From: an uncultured Clostridia bacterium
GTDB lineage: Bacteria > Bacillota > Clostridia > UBA1381
Length of the DNA stretch: 64,000 nt
Direction: 5' to 3'
NCBI GenBank assembly: GCA_934444735.1
Contig: CAKSDE010000009.1
Coordinates: 53,672-117,671 of the forward strand
The translations under genes were made by a program, and so were the position numbers. Each line of letters begins with the position of its first letter. The first letter of the stretch is position 1. Shown here one piece after another: positions 1-7,404 of this stretch. The notes under the pieces were generated by a model that ran no database searches, was not told where the DNA came from, and worked only from the letters and a program-made list of their open reading frames with translations.

Positions 1-690
1 TACGTCCAGAAAATCCCCGACCGCGTCTTTTAAAATCCGTATTTCGCCGTTCACTTCAATCCGTATTGCCTGAAACACGCGCTTTGCCGGGTGCGAACCC
101 TTTATCCGCGCTTTTTGCGGTATTGCCGCTTTTATTATCTCAACCAGCTCACCCGTTGTTTTTACAGGTGATTTTTTCCGTCTCTCATCAATAAATTCTG
201 CAATCCTTTTAGACCAGTTTTCCTCGCCGTACTCATAAAAGATATGCGTCAGCTCTTCTGTACTGTAGCCGTTTACCACATCATATGCGCTCAATTCACC
301 GTCTTGGTTCATGCGCATATCCAACGGCGCGTCCTGCATATAGCTGAATCCGCGCTCTTTGTTGTCCAGCTGATACGAGGAAACTCCCAAATCCAAAACC
401 GCGCCGTCAATTCCCGCAATGTCAAGCTCTTTTAAAATTGCTTTTATATTGCTGAAATTACCGTTTACCGTTTTAAATCTGCCGCAAAACGGCTCCAAAC
501 GTTTGCTTGCCGCGGCGATTGCCTCTTTATCCTGATCGATACCGATCAGCGAAATGCTATTGTTCCTCGATAATATTTCATACGAATGTCCGCCGCCGCC
601 CATAGTACCGTCAACATATATGCCGCCGTCCTTTATGTCAAGCCCGTCCACCGTTTCATTGAGCATAACGGAAAAATGTTTAAACTCCAT
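1..690 (-). CDS. rsmH: 16S rRNA (cytosine1402-N4)-methyltransferase RsmH, partial
   Basis: RsmH (MraW) adds the N4 methyl group to C1402 of 16S rRNA at the ribosomal P site, using S-adenosylmethionine. The window holds the N-terminal 230 residues; the family is about 310 long, so the C-terminus lies beyond the left edge. The start MEFKHFSVMLNE is typical. The SAM-binding loop GTMGGGGHS is at residues 28-36, and the family block DLGVSSYQLDNKERGFSY is at about 100-117, followed by APLDMRM. The gene begins 11 bases after the mraZ stop, so the two are co-transcribed as the head of the division/cell-wall (dcw) cluster. The frame was read directly from the reverse complement because the gene runs off the window. 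No defects are seen in the visible part. Confidence 0.97.
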   Translation of the reverse strand, partial: MEFKHFSVMLNETVDGLDIKDGGIYVDGTMGGGGHSYEILSRNNSISLIGIDQDKEAIAAASKRLEPFCGRFKTVNGNFSNIKAILKELDIAGIDGAVLDLGVSSYQLDNKERGFSYMQDAPLDMRMNQDGELSAYDVVNGYSTEELTHIFYEYGEENWSKRIAEFIDERRKKSPVKTTGELVEIIKAAIPQKARIKGSHPAKRVFQAIRIEVNGEIRILKDAVGDFLDV

Positions 691-701
691 AATCTGACCT
701 C

Positions 702-1142
702 TTATATATTAATGCCGTACGCTTTGATGCCCTCAAGGATAATGTCGTCATCATCATTCTCCATAGCCTCCCAGACTTCGGCATCCCAGATTTCAAGCTT
801 GGTATTCATACCAACAAGCATAATATCCTTTTTAAGACCGGCATATGCCATAAGCTCCTCGGTAAGAGAAATTCTTCCCTGCTTATCGACCTCACAGCTT
901 GCCGCCTTTCCGAAAAGCTTTCTCTGAAAACGCGCCGCATTCTCATCTATCCCCGTCGGGAGCATACGCATCTTTTCGGCAATTGCCTCCCATTCCTTTT
1001 CGGTGTAAAGGTTCAGACATTTCTCGGCAGGTGCTCTTGTTATGTATATTGTGCCTTCAAGCTTTTCTCTTATTTTAGCCGGCAGAACAAAACGTCCGCG
1101 GTCATCAAGCTGACGCGCATATTCGCCCACAAAATATACCAT
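702..1142 (-). CDS. mraZ: Transcriptional regulator MraZ
   Basis: MraZ is the DNA-binding first gene of the dcw cluster and represses its own promoter in bacteria where it has been studied. The 146-residue protein has the normal length. It shows the two SpoVT/AbrB-like half-domains with their DxxGR signatures: DDRGRFVLP (residues 13-21) and DKQGRISLTEEL (about 86-97). The ATG is preceded by a purine-rich AAGGCGG site. Upstream on the same strand lie a sigma-A promoter and a TGGG-N5-TGGG pair that matches the known MraZ box, so autoregulation is likely. rsmH follows 11 bases downstream. The C-terminus (EDDDD-like acidic stretch, then IILEGIKAYGINI) is slightly extended but within family range. 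Confidence 0.97.
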   Translation of the reverse strand: MVYFVGEYARQLDDRGRFVLPAKIREKLEGTIYITRAPAEKCLNLYTEKEWEAIAEKMRMLPTGIDENAARFQRKLFGKAASCEVDKQGRISLTEELMAYAGLKKDIMLVGMNTKLEIWDAEVWEAMENDDDDIILEGIKAYGINI

Positions 1143-1221
1143 ACAAAAACACCGCCTTTCTTTTCATAATAAAGTATTCTTCCCAAAGGTATCGATTTTA
1201 AGACAAAACTTACATTTTCTA

Positions 1222-1234
1222 CCCATTCGCCCCA
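1222..1234 (-). promoter_or_regulatory. Putative MraZ operator (TGGG-N5-TGGG)
   Basis: On the minus strand this reads TGGG, five bases, TGGG. It lies about 15-25 bases downstream of the predicted mraZ transcription start. MraZ of E. coli is known to bind TGGG repeats spaced by five bases in its own promoter; that system has three repeats, whereas only two perfect ones are seen here. The placement between promoter and start codon supports autorepression. The function is inferred from the motif and its position only. Confidence 0.55.
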
Positions 1235-1254
1235 AAACCTACCCTCATATTCCA

Positions 1255-1283
1255 ATTATACACCAATCTCTTCAAATATGCAA
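1255..1283 (-). promoter_or_regulatory. Sigma-A promoter of mraZ-rsmH
   Basis: On the minus strand the minus-35 TTGCAT (1278-1283) is separated by 17 bases from a consensus minus-10 TATAAT (1255-1260). Transcription would start near 1248, giving a leader of about 105 bases that includes the putative MraZ operator. Confidence 0.7.
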
Positions 1284-1568
1284 TAGCAATCACAAAATTT
1301 TTTAAAAAATTTTTAAATAATTTTTTATTTTCATTACAATTTAACTATATTTTGTGTTACAGAGGGCAAAACAAGCGGTTTTTAACTATAAATTGTGGAA
1401 AAAAATACCCAATTATTTTTTTTGTTTTTCCAAGGCTCCGTTTTTTCAGTTACAGAATTATTACAAGACAAAAAAATAGCAGAAACCGGATTTTGAAATT
1501 AAATATTGATTTTTGCACCATTCTGTAATATAATAGATCTTGTATAATATTAAAAAGGAACTATACTC

Positions 1569-2126
1569 ATGCAAAATAAGATACACAAATTAGATCCGGC
1601 GGAGCTGCCGGCATTTCCCGGTCCTTCCAAAAATGGCGGGAAAATTTTCAAAGCCAATCCGAACATCGTAAATGCACATCAAACCCGAGTTGTACGTTCA
1701 AATACAATCGGACTGATCTTCTTTCTTTTCTCATTCATAATAAGTTTAGGACTCACCTTTGCGGCAAAATCTTCGGGCAGTGATAATTTCTACTATATTT
1801 CTGACATACTGTTATTCTGTTCCGCAATCATGTCAGTGATACAGCTCTTTACAATTCCGAACACACTGCACAGCTACAGTGAGAAAATAAGCAAAATCTT
1901 TTTGGAGGTATCACCTTTCGGGATAAAGGGGCTTACAATAGATTACGACGGCAATTTTCTTATTTTTGAAGCCGAGTACGGCAATGTACAAAAAGTAATA
2001 TATAATCCCCGCCGTCTCTCAATACTCTTAAAAGACGGTACCGCATATAACTATGACGTATTCTGCAACACACATGAAATATACTCGCTTATAAACCAAA
2101 TGAGCAACAGCATTTCACCTCTTTAA
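1569..2126 (+). CDS. Two-helix membrane protein of unknown function
   Basis: I do not recognise this 185-residue protein. It begins with a polar ~45-residue segment rich in Pro and Asn. Two hydrophobic helices follow at about residues 46-67 (NTIGLIFFLFSFIISLG...) and 77-98 (ISDILLFCSAIMSVIQLF), and then a soluble ~85-residue domain that alternates beta-like strands (GNFLIFEAEYG, RLSILLKDGTAYNYDVF). The layout, two helices followed by a small beta-rich domain, resembles membrane-anchored PH-like proteins, but that is only a shape comparison. The ATG has a good AAAAAGGAA site eight bases upstream. It stands alone, divergent from mraZ and upstream of a non-coding region. It is probably a real gene because of its start signals, membrane topology and normal codon use. 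Confidence 0.75.
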   Translation: MQNKIHKLDPAELPAFPGPSKNGGKIFKANPNIVNAHQTRVVRSNTIGLIFFLFSFIISLGLTFAAKSSGSDNFYYISDILLFCSAIMSVIQLFTIPNTLHSYSEKISKIFLEVSPFGIKGLTIDYDGNFLIFEAEYGNVQKVIYNPRRLSILLKDGTAYNYDVFCNTHEIYSLINQMSNSISPL

Positions 2127-2179
2127 TTGTTTTTTATTATGCTATTACAAAAAAATATAAAAATTGATAATCATTTTTG

Positions 2180-2208
2180 TTGACATTTTGCTCTAAACAT
2201 ATTATAAT
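2180..2208 (+). promoter_or_regulatory. Perfect consensus sigma-A promoter
   Basis: TTGACA (2180-2185), a 17-base spacer and TATAAT (2203-2208) form an exact consensus promoter. No substantial open frame follows, which points to a stable RNA as the product. The predicted start is near 2215. Confidence 0.85.
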
Positions 2209-2214
2209 AGATAT

Positions 2215-2460
2215 GGTACGCCAAATGTATCGGCATGCCGAATTTTGAAACCAATCAAAATCTTCCGCGATCGTAGGGTCGGACTCGGCATTTTGCCGTC
2301 ACCCCACTCCGGCGCGAAAATCAAAGTTGATTTTGTGCGGCGGATAAAGGAGGTATGGCGCTGCAGGAGGAATACCCGTTTTCGGAGTATTTCTTCCGCA
2401 CCCGGATTTTAAGCCTTTGAAAAAGGATTTCGGGGATTTATTTCCCTTTAAAAATTTTTC
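2215..2460 (+). ncRNA. Structured non-coding RNA candidate, class unassigned
   Basis: This stretch follows a perfect consensus promoter, is clearly more GC-rich than the spacers around it, and is full of complementary arms. The arms include ATTTTGA with TCAAAAT (about 2244-2264), CGGCA with TGCCG (about 2290-2302), AAAATCAA with TTGATTTT (about 2320-2337), a long hairpin with arms around GGAGGAATAC and GTATTTCTTCC closed by a CCG-TTTT-CGG tip (about 2368-2402), and a possible closing pair CGCCA (about 2219) with TGGCG (about 2356). The only frame with a Shine-Dalgarno-like AGGAGG encodes about 21 residues from ATG near 2355, but the spacing (one base) is too short for normal initiation. I could not match it to RNase P RNA, tmRNA or SRP RNA by their conserved cores. 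6S RNA is not excluded, but the arms look multi-branched rather than rod-like. The 3' end is uncertain; transcription could run to the terminator at 2511-2542. Confidence 0.55.
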
Positions 2461-2510
2461 TTTTGTTTATCATTCGGTTTCGGTTTGAATATTTTGAGAA
2501 CGTAAAAAAA

Positions 2511-2542
2511 GAACTGCTGATTTTTCAGCAGTTCTCTTTTTT
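2511..2542. terminator. Bidirectional rho-independent terminator
   Basis: A perfect 10-bp stem (GAACTGCTGA / TCAGCAGTTC) with a TTTT loop has an A run before it and TCTTTTTTT after it. It can end the putative RNA from the left and the dnaG-rpoD-prmA transcript from the right. Confidence 0.85.
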
Positions 2543-2547
2543 TAAAA

Positions 2548-2623
2548 GGGATAGGAAAAAACTTTGAAATCAACAAGAAAAGGAATGATTTTTTTCTTGC
2601 TTTGCGGAGTTTTTTTAAATCCC
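2548..2623. repeat. Dispersed GGGAT...ATCCC repeat, short copy (R1)
   Basis: This 76-bp copy starts GGGATAGGAAAAAACTTTG and ends CGGAGTTTTTTTAAATCCC; the ends are imperfect inverted repeats of each other. The inner part (ACAAGAAAAGGAAT... and TTGCTTTGCGGAG) recurs in the copies near 9812, 17218 and 48073. It lies downstream of prmA, next to the terminator. A 89-codon open frame on the minus strand here (2448-2717) is made of repeat and terminator sequence and is not considered a gene. Confidence 0.7.
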
Positions 2624-2683
2624 ATTTTTGGGGGTAAATGTATTTTGTGAGGTCATATACATTCTTCACACTTTTCCCCCGAT

Positions 2684-3664
2684 TTATACATTCTGTTTCA
2701 ATTTCGATTCTATACACGCCCAGTCGGCTCTCTGCTCGATATTCACTATATCAAATCCGCAGCTCACCAAAGCGTCCCGAACATCGTCTATCCGCTCCTC
2801 GATAATCCCCGATGTGATAAACACACCGTCCTTATCAATAAACCTTGCCGCAGACGGCGCAATCGCAATAATTACATCAGCAACAATATTTGCCGCAATC
2901 ACATTATATTTATTCTCGGAAAGCTTGGCAATCAGCTCGGTATCGCTCGTAACATCTCCCGCCAGAACCGTATACTTATCCTTGCCGACGCCGTTTCTTT
3001 CGGCATTTTCATAGGCAATATCCACCGCATTCGGATCTATATCCACCGCCACGGCGGATTCAGCACCGAGCATTATCCCGATAATTGAGAGTATTCCGCT
3101 GCCGCAGCCCATATCAAGCATATATGTATCGCCGTCCACATACTTCTCCAGAGCCTCAATACAAAGCTGAGTGGTGTGGTGTGTTCCCGAACCGAAGCTC
3201 ATTCCCGGGTTTACATTAAATACAACTCTCTCGGTCGGTGCCGTCAGTTCCTCCCATTCCGGCTTTATGAGTATCTTCTCGCCGACTTCGATCGGGTGAA
3301 AATAGCTTTTCCAGTTATTCGCCCAGTCCTCCTCCGAGATATTCTCAAGCTCAAGTTCCAGTCTGCCGAACTCATCATCGGTATCGCGCATCTTCAAAAG
3401 CTTAAGCTCATTTTTTATATCCATAAGTGTTTCATGTCCCGCGGCATTATCGCTCACATAAACATTAACACTTGTCGGCTTATGCTTTTCCCTTTTCAGT
3501 TCATCATCAACGTAATCCCAATACTGATGATTATTCTCCAAAAATTCGTAAAAATCCGCCTCGTCCTCAATCTCGAATCCCGTCACGCCTATCTGATAAA
3601 GAACGCCCGTAAGCGGCTCAATGCCCTCTGTTGTAGTGTAAATAATAACCTTTATCCAATCCAT
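2684..3664 (-). CDS. prmA: Ribosomal protein L11 methyltransferase PrmA
   Basis: PrmA trimethylates lysine side chains and the N-terminus of ribosomal protein L11 with SAM as donor. The 326-residue length is usual. The family signature GMSFGSGTHHTT sits at residues 154-165, the SAM-binding motif I DMGCGSG at 184-190, and the post-motif NIVADVI near 257. The N-terminal ~100 residues form the L11-recognition domain. It is the last gene of dnaG-rpoD-prmA, 11 bases after the rpoD stop, and is followed by a bidirectional terminator. The start ATG (MDWIKVIIY) is conserved in the family. Confidence 0.96.
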   Translation of the reverse strand: MDWIKVIIYTTTEGIEPLTGVLYQIGVTGFEIEDEADFYEFLENNHQYWDYVDDELKREKHKPTSVNVYVSDNAAGHETLMDIKNELKLLKMRDTDDEFGRLELELENISEEDWANNWKSYFHPIEVGEKILIKPEWEELTAPTERVVFNVNPGMSFGSGTHHTTQLCIEALEKYVDGDTYMLDMGCGSGILSIIGIMLGAESAVAVDIDPNAVDIAYENAERNGVGKDKYTVLAGDVTSDTELIAKLSENKYNVIAANIVADVIIAIAPSAARFIDKDGVFITSGIIEERIDDVRDALVSCGFDIVNIEQRADWACIESKLKQNV

Positions 3665-3675
3665 ATCAAATCACC

Positions 3676-4755
3676 TTATTCCAAATAGTCTTTAAGCTTC
3701 TTGCTTCTGCTCGGGTGGCGCAGTTTTCTCAACGCTTTCGCCTCAATCTGACGTATACGCTCACGTGTAACGTTAAATTCTTTGCCCACTTCCTCTAAAG
3801 TGCGCTGTCTGCCGTCGTCGAGTCCGAAACGCAGTCTTAAAACCTTTTCCTCTCTCGGTGTGAGCGTTTTCAAAACGTCAACAAGCTGCTCCTTCAAAAG
3901 CACAAAGCTTGCCGCATCGGACGGTGCAGGCGCGTCATCGTCAGGGATAAAGTCGCCCAAGTGGCTATCCTCCTCCTCACCGATAGGCGTCTCCAGCGAT
4001 ACCGGCTCCTGTGAGATTTTAGAGATTTCACGCACCTTATCAATTGACATATTAAGCTCCTTTGAGAGCTCCTCCGGAGTAGGCTCACGTCCCAACTCCT
4101 GCACAAGCTGTCTTGACACTCTTACAAGCTTGTTTATCGTTTCCACCATATGAACCGGGATTCTTATGGTTCTCGCCTGATCGGCAATCGCTCTTGTGAT
4201 CGCCTGTCTGATCCACCATGTTGCATACGTGCTGAATTTGTAGCCCTTTGAATAATCGAACTTGTCCACCGCTTTTATAAGACCGAGATTTCCCTCCTGA
4301 ATCAAATCCAAAAACAACATTCCGCGTCCGACATAACGCTTTGCAATACTTACAACCAGTCGCAGATTTGCCTCGGCAAGACGCTTTTTCGCCTCTTCGT
4401 CACCCTCGTTCATTCTCCTTGCAAGCTCCGTTTCCTGCGCAGGATCCAAAAGGCTGATTTTACCGATTTCTTTCAAATACATCTTTACATGGTCGTCAAG
4501 ATTGATGCCCTCGGGAATCGACAGATCCTCAAGCTCCTCTTTGGATACCTCGATTTCCTCCAATTCCTTATCCAGGTCGGCAACAACGTCGATTCCCTCT
4601 TTTTCAAAGACCTCATAAATAGTTTCGATTTCCTCCGGCGCCATCTCGATTTCCTCCAGTGCCGCGGCAATATCCTTATGCAAAAGCATACCGTTTTTCT
4701 TACCGGTTTCTATGAGTCCTCTTATTATATTTTTTTTACTTTCCAAATCTGCCAT
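3676..4755 (-). CDS. rpoD: RNA polymerase primary sigma factor (RpoD/SigA)
   Basis: This is the housekeeping sigma factor, which directs RNA polymerase to the TTGACA/TATAAT promoters seen throughout this window. The 359-residue protein is the short Bacillota type, without the long insert between regions 1 and 2. A compact region 1.1 (1-75) is followed by region 1.2, then region 2 with NLRLVVSIAKRYVGRGM and the minus-10 binding segment YKFSTYATWWIRQAITRAI (about 128-200). Region 3 comes next, then region 4.2 with the minus-35-binding helix-turn-helix RTLEEVGKEFNVTRERIRQI (about 313-332). Its ATG overlaps the dnaG stop by one base (TAATG), so it is translationally coupled to primase, the classic macromolecular-synthesis arrangement. 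Confidence 0.98.
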   Translation of the reverse strand: MADLESKKNIIRGLIETGKKNGMLLHKDIAAALEEIEMAPEEIETIYEVFEKEGIDVVADLDKELEEIEVSKEELEDLSIPEGINLDDHVKMYLKEIGKISLLDPAQETELARRMNEGDEEAKKRLAEANLRLVVSIAKRYVGRGMLFLDLIQEGNLGLIKAVDKFDYSKGYKFSTYATWWIRQAITRAIADQARTIRIPVHMVETINKLVRVSRQLVQELGREPTPEELSKELNMSIDKVREISKISQEPVSLETPIGEEEDSHLGDFIPDDDAPAPSDAASFVLLKEQLVDVLKTLTPREEKVLRLRFGLDDGRQRTLEEVGKEFNVTRERIRQIEAKALRKLRHPSRSKKLKDYLE

Positions 4756-6530
4756 TATTGTATCCTCCCAAGATTTTTCAATTCTTCAATTAACCCTTTT
4801 AGCTTAATCGGATCGGTGGTTTTTGCGATTTGCTTATTTAACCTGTCCTTTTTCAAGTCAACAATCAAATCCCGCAACGCCTTTTCATCGTCACTGTATA
4901 CTTCGCTTTCGTAAAACACACCCGCGGCGGCCGTTGCCTCATCTCCCGAAAATTCCGAGAGTATCACAGCCGGCTCCAAAGGCTTATTTTCCGAGCGCAT
5001 ATTATATATTATCTCCATAAGCTTTTTCGATACTGCCGAGGAAAAGTCCTCCGGCGCAAAATGCTCCTTTACAATATCCACATACTTTTTATTCTTTACC
5101 ATAAGGTTCAAAATAAGCGCCTCCGCTTTCGGTGGACGAACAGGTATTTCGGCTTTTTCGGGATCCGTCTTTGTAAATGCCGTCCTCCTGAGCTCGCCTT
5201 CGCGCTCGGTGCGCATATTTGCGCCCTTTTTCTTTTTGTTATATTCACTGTATATCGCGTCGGCGCGTATGCCTGTTTCCTCCGACATTTTCTTGATATA
5301 CGCGTCAACCTCAATATCGTTTTGTATATTTAAAAGCGATTCTGCCGCACTGGTCACAAACTCTGCCTTCCCCTGCGCGGTGTCGGTGTCAAACTGCCGC
5401 CGTATCTTTGATATCCGGTATTCCGTCGAGGGGATAGCCATATCAAGCGCCGCCTTAAATGCACCGACACCGTTTTTCTTTATGTATTCGTCCGGGTCTT
5501 TCGCACCTTTTAGCCGTATAATCCGCGCTTTTCCTCCCACACCGTTTATTACGTCAATCGCGCGTATCGTCGCTTTCTCACCCGCCTCGTCACTGTCGTA
5601 ACATAAAAGTATCTCGGAGCAGTAACGCAGTAAAAGCTTTGCCTGATCGGGGGTTATTGCTGTTCCGAGAGTTGCCGCTATGTTTGTAACCCCTGCCTGA
5701 TACACCGATATTACATCCATGTACCCCTCCACCAGGATAATTCTTCCCGAGCCTTCATTTTTCGCAAAGTTTAATGAAAACAGGTTTCTTCCTTTATTAA
5801 ATACCGGAGTTTCGGGGGAATTTAAGTATTTCGGGATTTTAAAGCCGTTTATCTCTTTAGCCTGTCCCATTATCCTGCCGCCGAAACCGATAACATTTCC
5901 GCGAAGGTCGATTATCGGGAACATTACGCGGTTACGGAACTTGTCCGACATTCTTCCCTCGCGCTCTGTTGCAAGTCCCGCCTCTATAATTTCTTCTTTT
6001 TTATATCCCTCTTTTATAAGCGCCTCTGTAAGCGCCGTGCGCTCGTTCGGCGCATATCCCAAACCGTAGGCGGTTATCGTCCGCGCACTGATTTTTCTTT
6101 CTCTGAAATAGGCAAGCGCCTCTCTTCCCGAATTTTCTTTTACAAGATTTTTATAGAAAAACCGTGCGCTGAACTTGTTCATTTTGTAAATCTTCTGCTT
6201 TTTTTCATGGATAATATCGTCTGCCACACCGTTATCCTCGGGAAGTATTATCCCGGCGCGGTCCGCCAAAAGTTTCAGCGCCTCCACAAAATCAAGTCCC
6301 TCTATCTTCATAACAAACTGCACCAGATTTCCGCCCGCGCCGCAGCCAAAGCAGTGAAACAGCTGTTTTTCACGGTTTACATGAAATGAGGGGGATTTTT
6401 CACCGTGAAACGGGCATAGTCCGCTGTAGTCCTTTCCTGCGCGCTTTAAGTGCACATACTGCGAAACAACATCCACAATATCATTTTCCGCAAACACTTC
6501 ATTTATTATATCCTCTGAATATCTCGGCAA
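4755..6530 (-). CDS. dnaG: DNA primase DnaG
   Basis: DnaG makes the RNA primers for DNA replication. In order it has a CHC2 zinc finger (C39, H42, C60, C63 from the start chosen here; GLCPFHGEKSPSFH and FHCFGCGAGG), the TOPRIM catalytic core (IILVEGYMDVISVYQAG and CYDSDEAGEKA, about 255-320), and a C-terminal helicase-interaction domain. I place the start at TTG 6530 because a strong Shine-Dalgarno AGGAGGTGG (6535-6543) stands just upstream and the product then begins at the conserved PRYSEDIINEVF. An in-frame TTG at 6548 would put that Shine-Dalgarno inside the gene. This gives 591 residues, normal for the family. The gene is coupled to rpoD by a one-base overlap. A TATAAT at 6637-6642 on the minus strand may be its promoter, but no good minus-35 is seen. 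Confidence 0.96.
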   Translation of the reverse strand: MPRYSEDIINEVFAENDIVDVVSQYVHLKRAGKDYSGLCPFHGEKSPSFHVNREKQLFHCFGCGAGGNLVQFVMKIEGLDFVEALKLLADRAGIILPEDNGVADDIIHEKKQKIYKMNKFSARFFYKNLVKENSGREALAYFRERKISARTITAYGLGYAPNERTALTEALIKEGYKKEEIIEAGLATEREGRMSDKFRNRVMFPIIDLRGNVIGFGGRIMGQAKEINGFKIPKYLNSPETPVFNKGRNLFSLNFAKNEGSGRIILVEGYMDVISVYQAGVTNIAATLGTAITPDQAKLLLRYCSEILLCYDSDEAGEKATIRAIDVINGVGGKARIIRLKGAKDPDEYIKKNGVGAFKAALDMAIPSTEYRISKIRRQFDTDTAQGKAEFVTSAAESLLNIQNDIEVDAYIKKMSEETGIRADAIYSEYNKKKKGANMRTEREGELRRTAFTKTDPEKAEIPVRPPKAEALILNLMVKNKKYVDIVKEHFAPEDFSSAVSKKLMEIIYNMRSENKPLEPAVILSEFSGDEATAAAGVFYESEVYSDDEKALRDLIVDLKKDRLNKQIAKTTDPIKLKGLIEELKNLGRIQ

Positions 6531-6692
6531 AATCCCACCTCCTTGCAATTCTGTATTTTTCTTCTATGTACTGATTATTTCCGCTCTTACGGCCGAAAAT
6601 CCTTTTTATAGTTGTAATTTTTCCGTTTTTTTCTAAATTATACATTTAATTCTTGATTTTGGCACAATCCGTTTTTCAAATTCCGACTGATC

Positions 6693-7268
6693 TTATTTCC
6701 CCAAATATTCAAAAATCCGCGCGGTCAGATTCTCTGTTTCCTTTTTTGCATATTCGTCCGACTCTGCCGGGCGCTGTGCCGATATTCCGAAATGTCCGTT
6801 TGAAAGCCCCGAGCTGTTGCCGACAATCGTCATGCCGAGAACCAGCGCACACGAGTGAATCGCCTCCAGCGTGCGCTCCTGTCCGCCGTATTTTGACGCT
6901 CCGACAGTCACCGCCGCCATAGGCTTTCCGAGCCACTTTTTTCCGGCGCGGATCGCGCGCGTCTTATCGAAAAAAGCTTTTAGCTGTGCTGTCATGGATC
7001 CGAAATATACCGGCGAGCCGATCAGCACAAAATCCGCCGCGCTCACCTTGTCATACGCGTCCATCAGAAGTGTATTTCGGTAGCAGTCCCCGACGCAGGT
7101 CTTTTTGCAATTCACGCAAAAAGGATATTTAGCATCGCTCACCGCTTTGTATACGTTTATTATCTCCGTTTTTGCACCGCGTTCGGCGCATTTTTCCAAA
7201 ATGCTGTTTAAGAGATACGCTGTATTTCCGTTATCATTATGGCTTCCGTTTAACGCTGCGATATACAT
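6693..7268 (-). CDS. Flavodoxin-fold NAD(P)H-dependent FMN reductase family protein
   Basis: The 191 residues have the flavodoxin-like fold of the iron-sulfur flavoprotein/NADPH-dependent FMN reductase family. The N-terminal LNGSHNDNGNTAYLL (6-20) is the FMN-phosphate loop, GSPVYFGSMTAQLKAFFD is the second FMN-contact block, and a glycine-rich VGASKYGGQE follows. Four cysteines (51, 54, 58, 62 in CVNCKKTCVGDC) have a spacing like the iron-sulfur cluster loop of such flavoproteins from anaerobes, so the protein may carry a cluster and move electrons. The substrate is unknown. It stands alone between dnaG and the SpoIVFB-like gene; GAAAGGGTG precedes the ATG. Confidence 0.85.
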   Translation of the reverse strand: MYIAALNGSHNDNGNTAYLLNSILEKCAERGAKTEIINVYKAVSDAKYPFCVNCKKTCVGDCYRNTLLMDAYDKVSAADFVLIGSPVYFGSMTAQLKAFFDKTRAIRAGKKWLGKPMAAVTVGASKYGGQERTLEAIHSCALVLGMTIVGNSSGLSNGHFGISAQRPAESDEYAKKETENLTARIFEYLGK

Positions 7269-7305
7269 AACAACACCCTTTCAAAAAAAACTCTGTCACC
7301 ATTGT

Positions 7306-7397
7306 TTTTAAACAACCTTTGATTTTTCTGCCTTAGCCAAACTTAATTCTTATAACATTTACTTCTTTTCTTGTGTTCCGGAGATTTTTCACGTCCC
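7306..7397. repeat. Dispersed repeat, partial copy on the minus strand (R2)
   Basis: The reverse complement contains CTCCGGAACACAAGAAAAGAAG, then TAAATGTTATAAGAA, then GGCTAAGGCAGAAAAATCAA and a GGTTGTTTAAA tail. The same blocks in the same order occur on the plus strand at 9812-9925. The GGGGAT end is degraded (GGGAC). It fills most of the spacer between the reductase and the SpoIVFB-like gene. Confidence 0.6.
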
Positions 7398-7404
7398 TGT
7401 ATTA

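Larger units (their letters stand above)
1143..1568. other. Divergent intergenic region between mraZ and a membrane-protein gene
   Basis: This 426-base spacer carries the mraZ promoter and operator (listed separately) on the minus strand and the start signals of the plus-strand gene at 1569. The middle (about 1290-1500) is very AT-rich with long A and T runs and no open frame worth reporting. Two possible minus-10 sequences for the plus-strand gene, TATAAT at 1529-1534 and 1543-1548, are seen, but neither has a well-spaced minus-35, so the exact promoter is unclear. Confidence 0.6.

Noticed and set aside
1070..1255. 61-codon minus-strand open frame upstream of mraZ
   Set aside because: It covers the mraZ leader and overlaps mraZ in another frame; the promoter and operator lie there.
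2215..2460. Identification as RNase P RNA, tmRNA or SRP RNA
   Set aside because: The conserved core sequences of these RNAs are not present; 6S RNA could not be confirmed or excluded by eye.
2448..2717. 89-codon minus-strand open frame
   Set aside because: It is composed of terminator and dispersed-repeat sequence, is Lys/Phe-rich and overlaps prmA.
6546..6548. TTG at 6548 as dnaG start
   Set aside because: The strong Shine-Dalgarno sequence lies downstream of it and serves TTG 6530.
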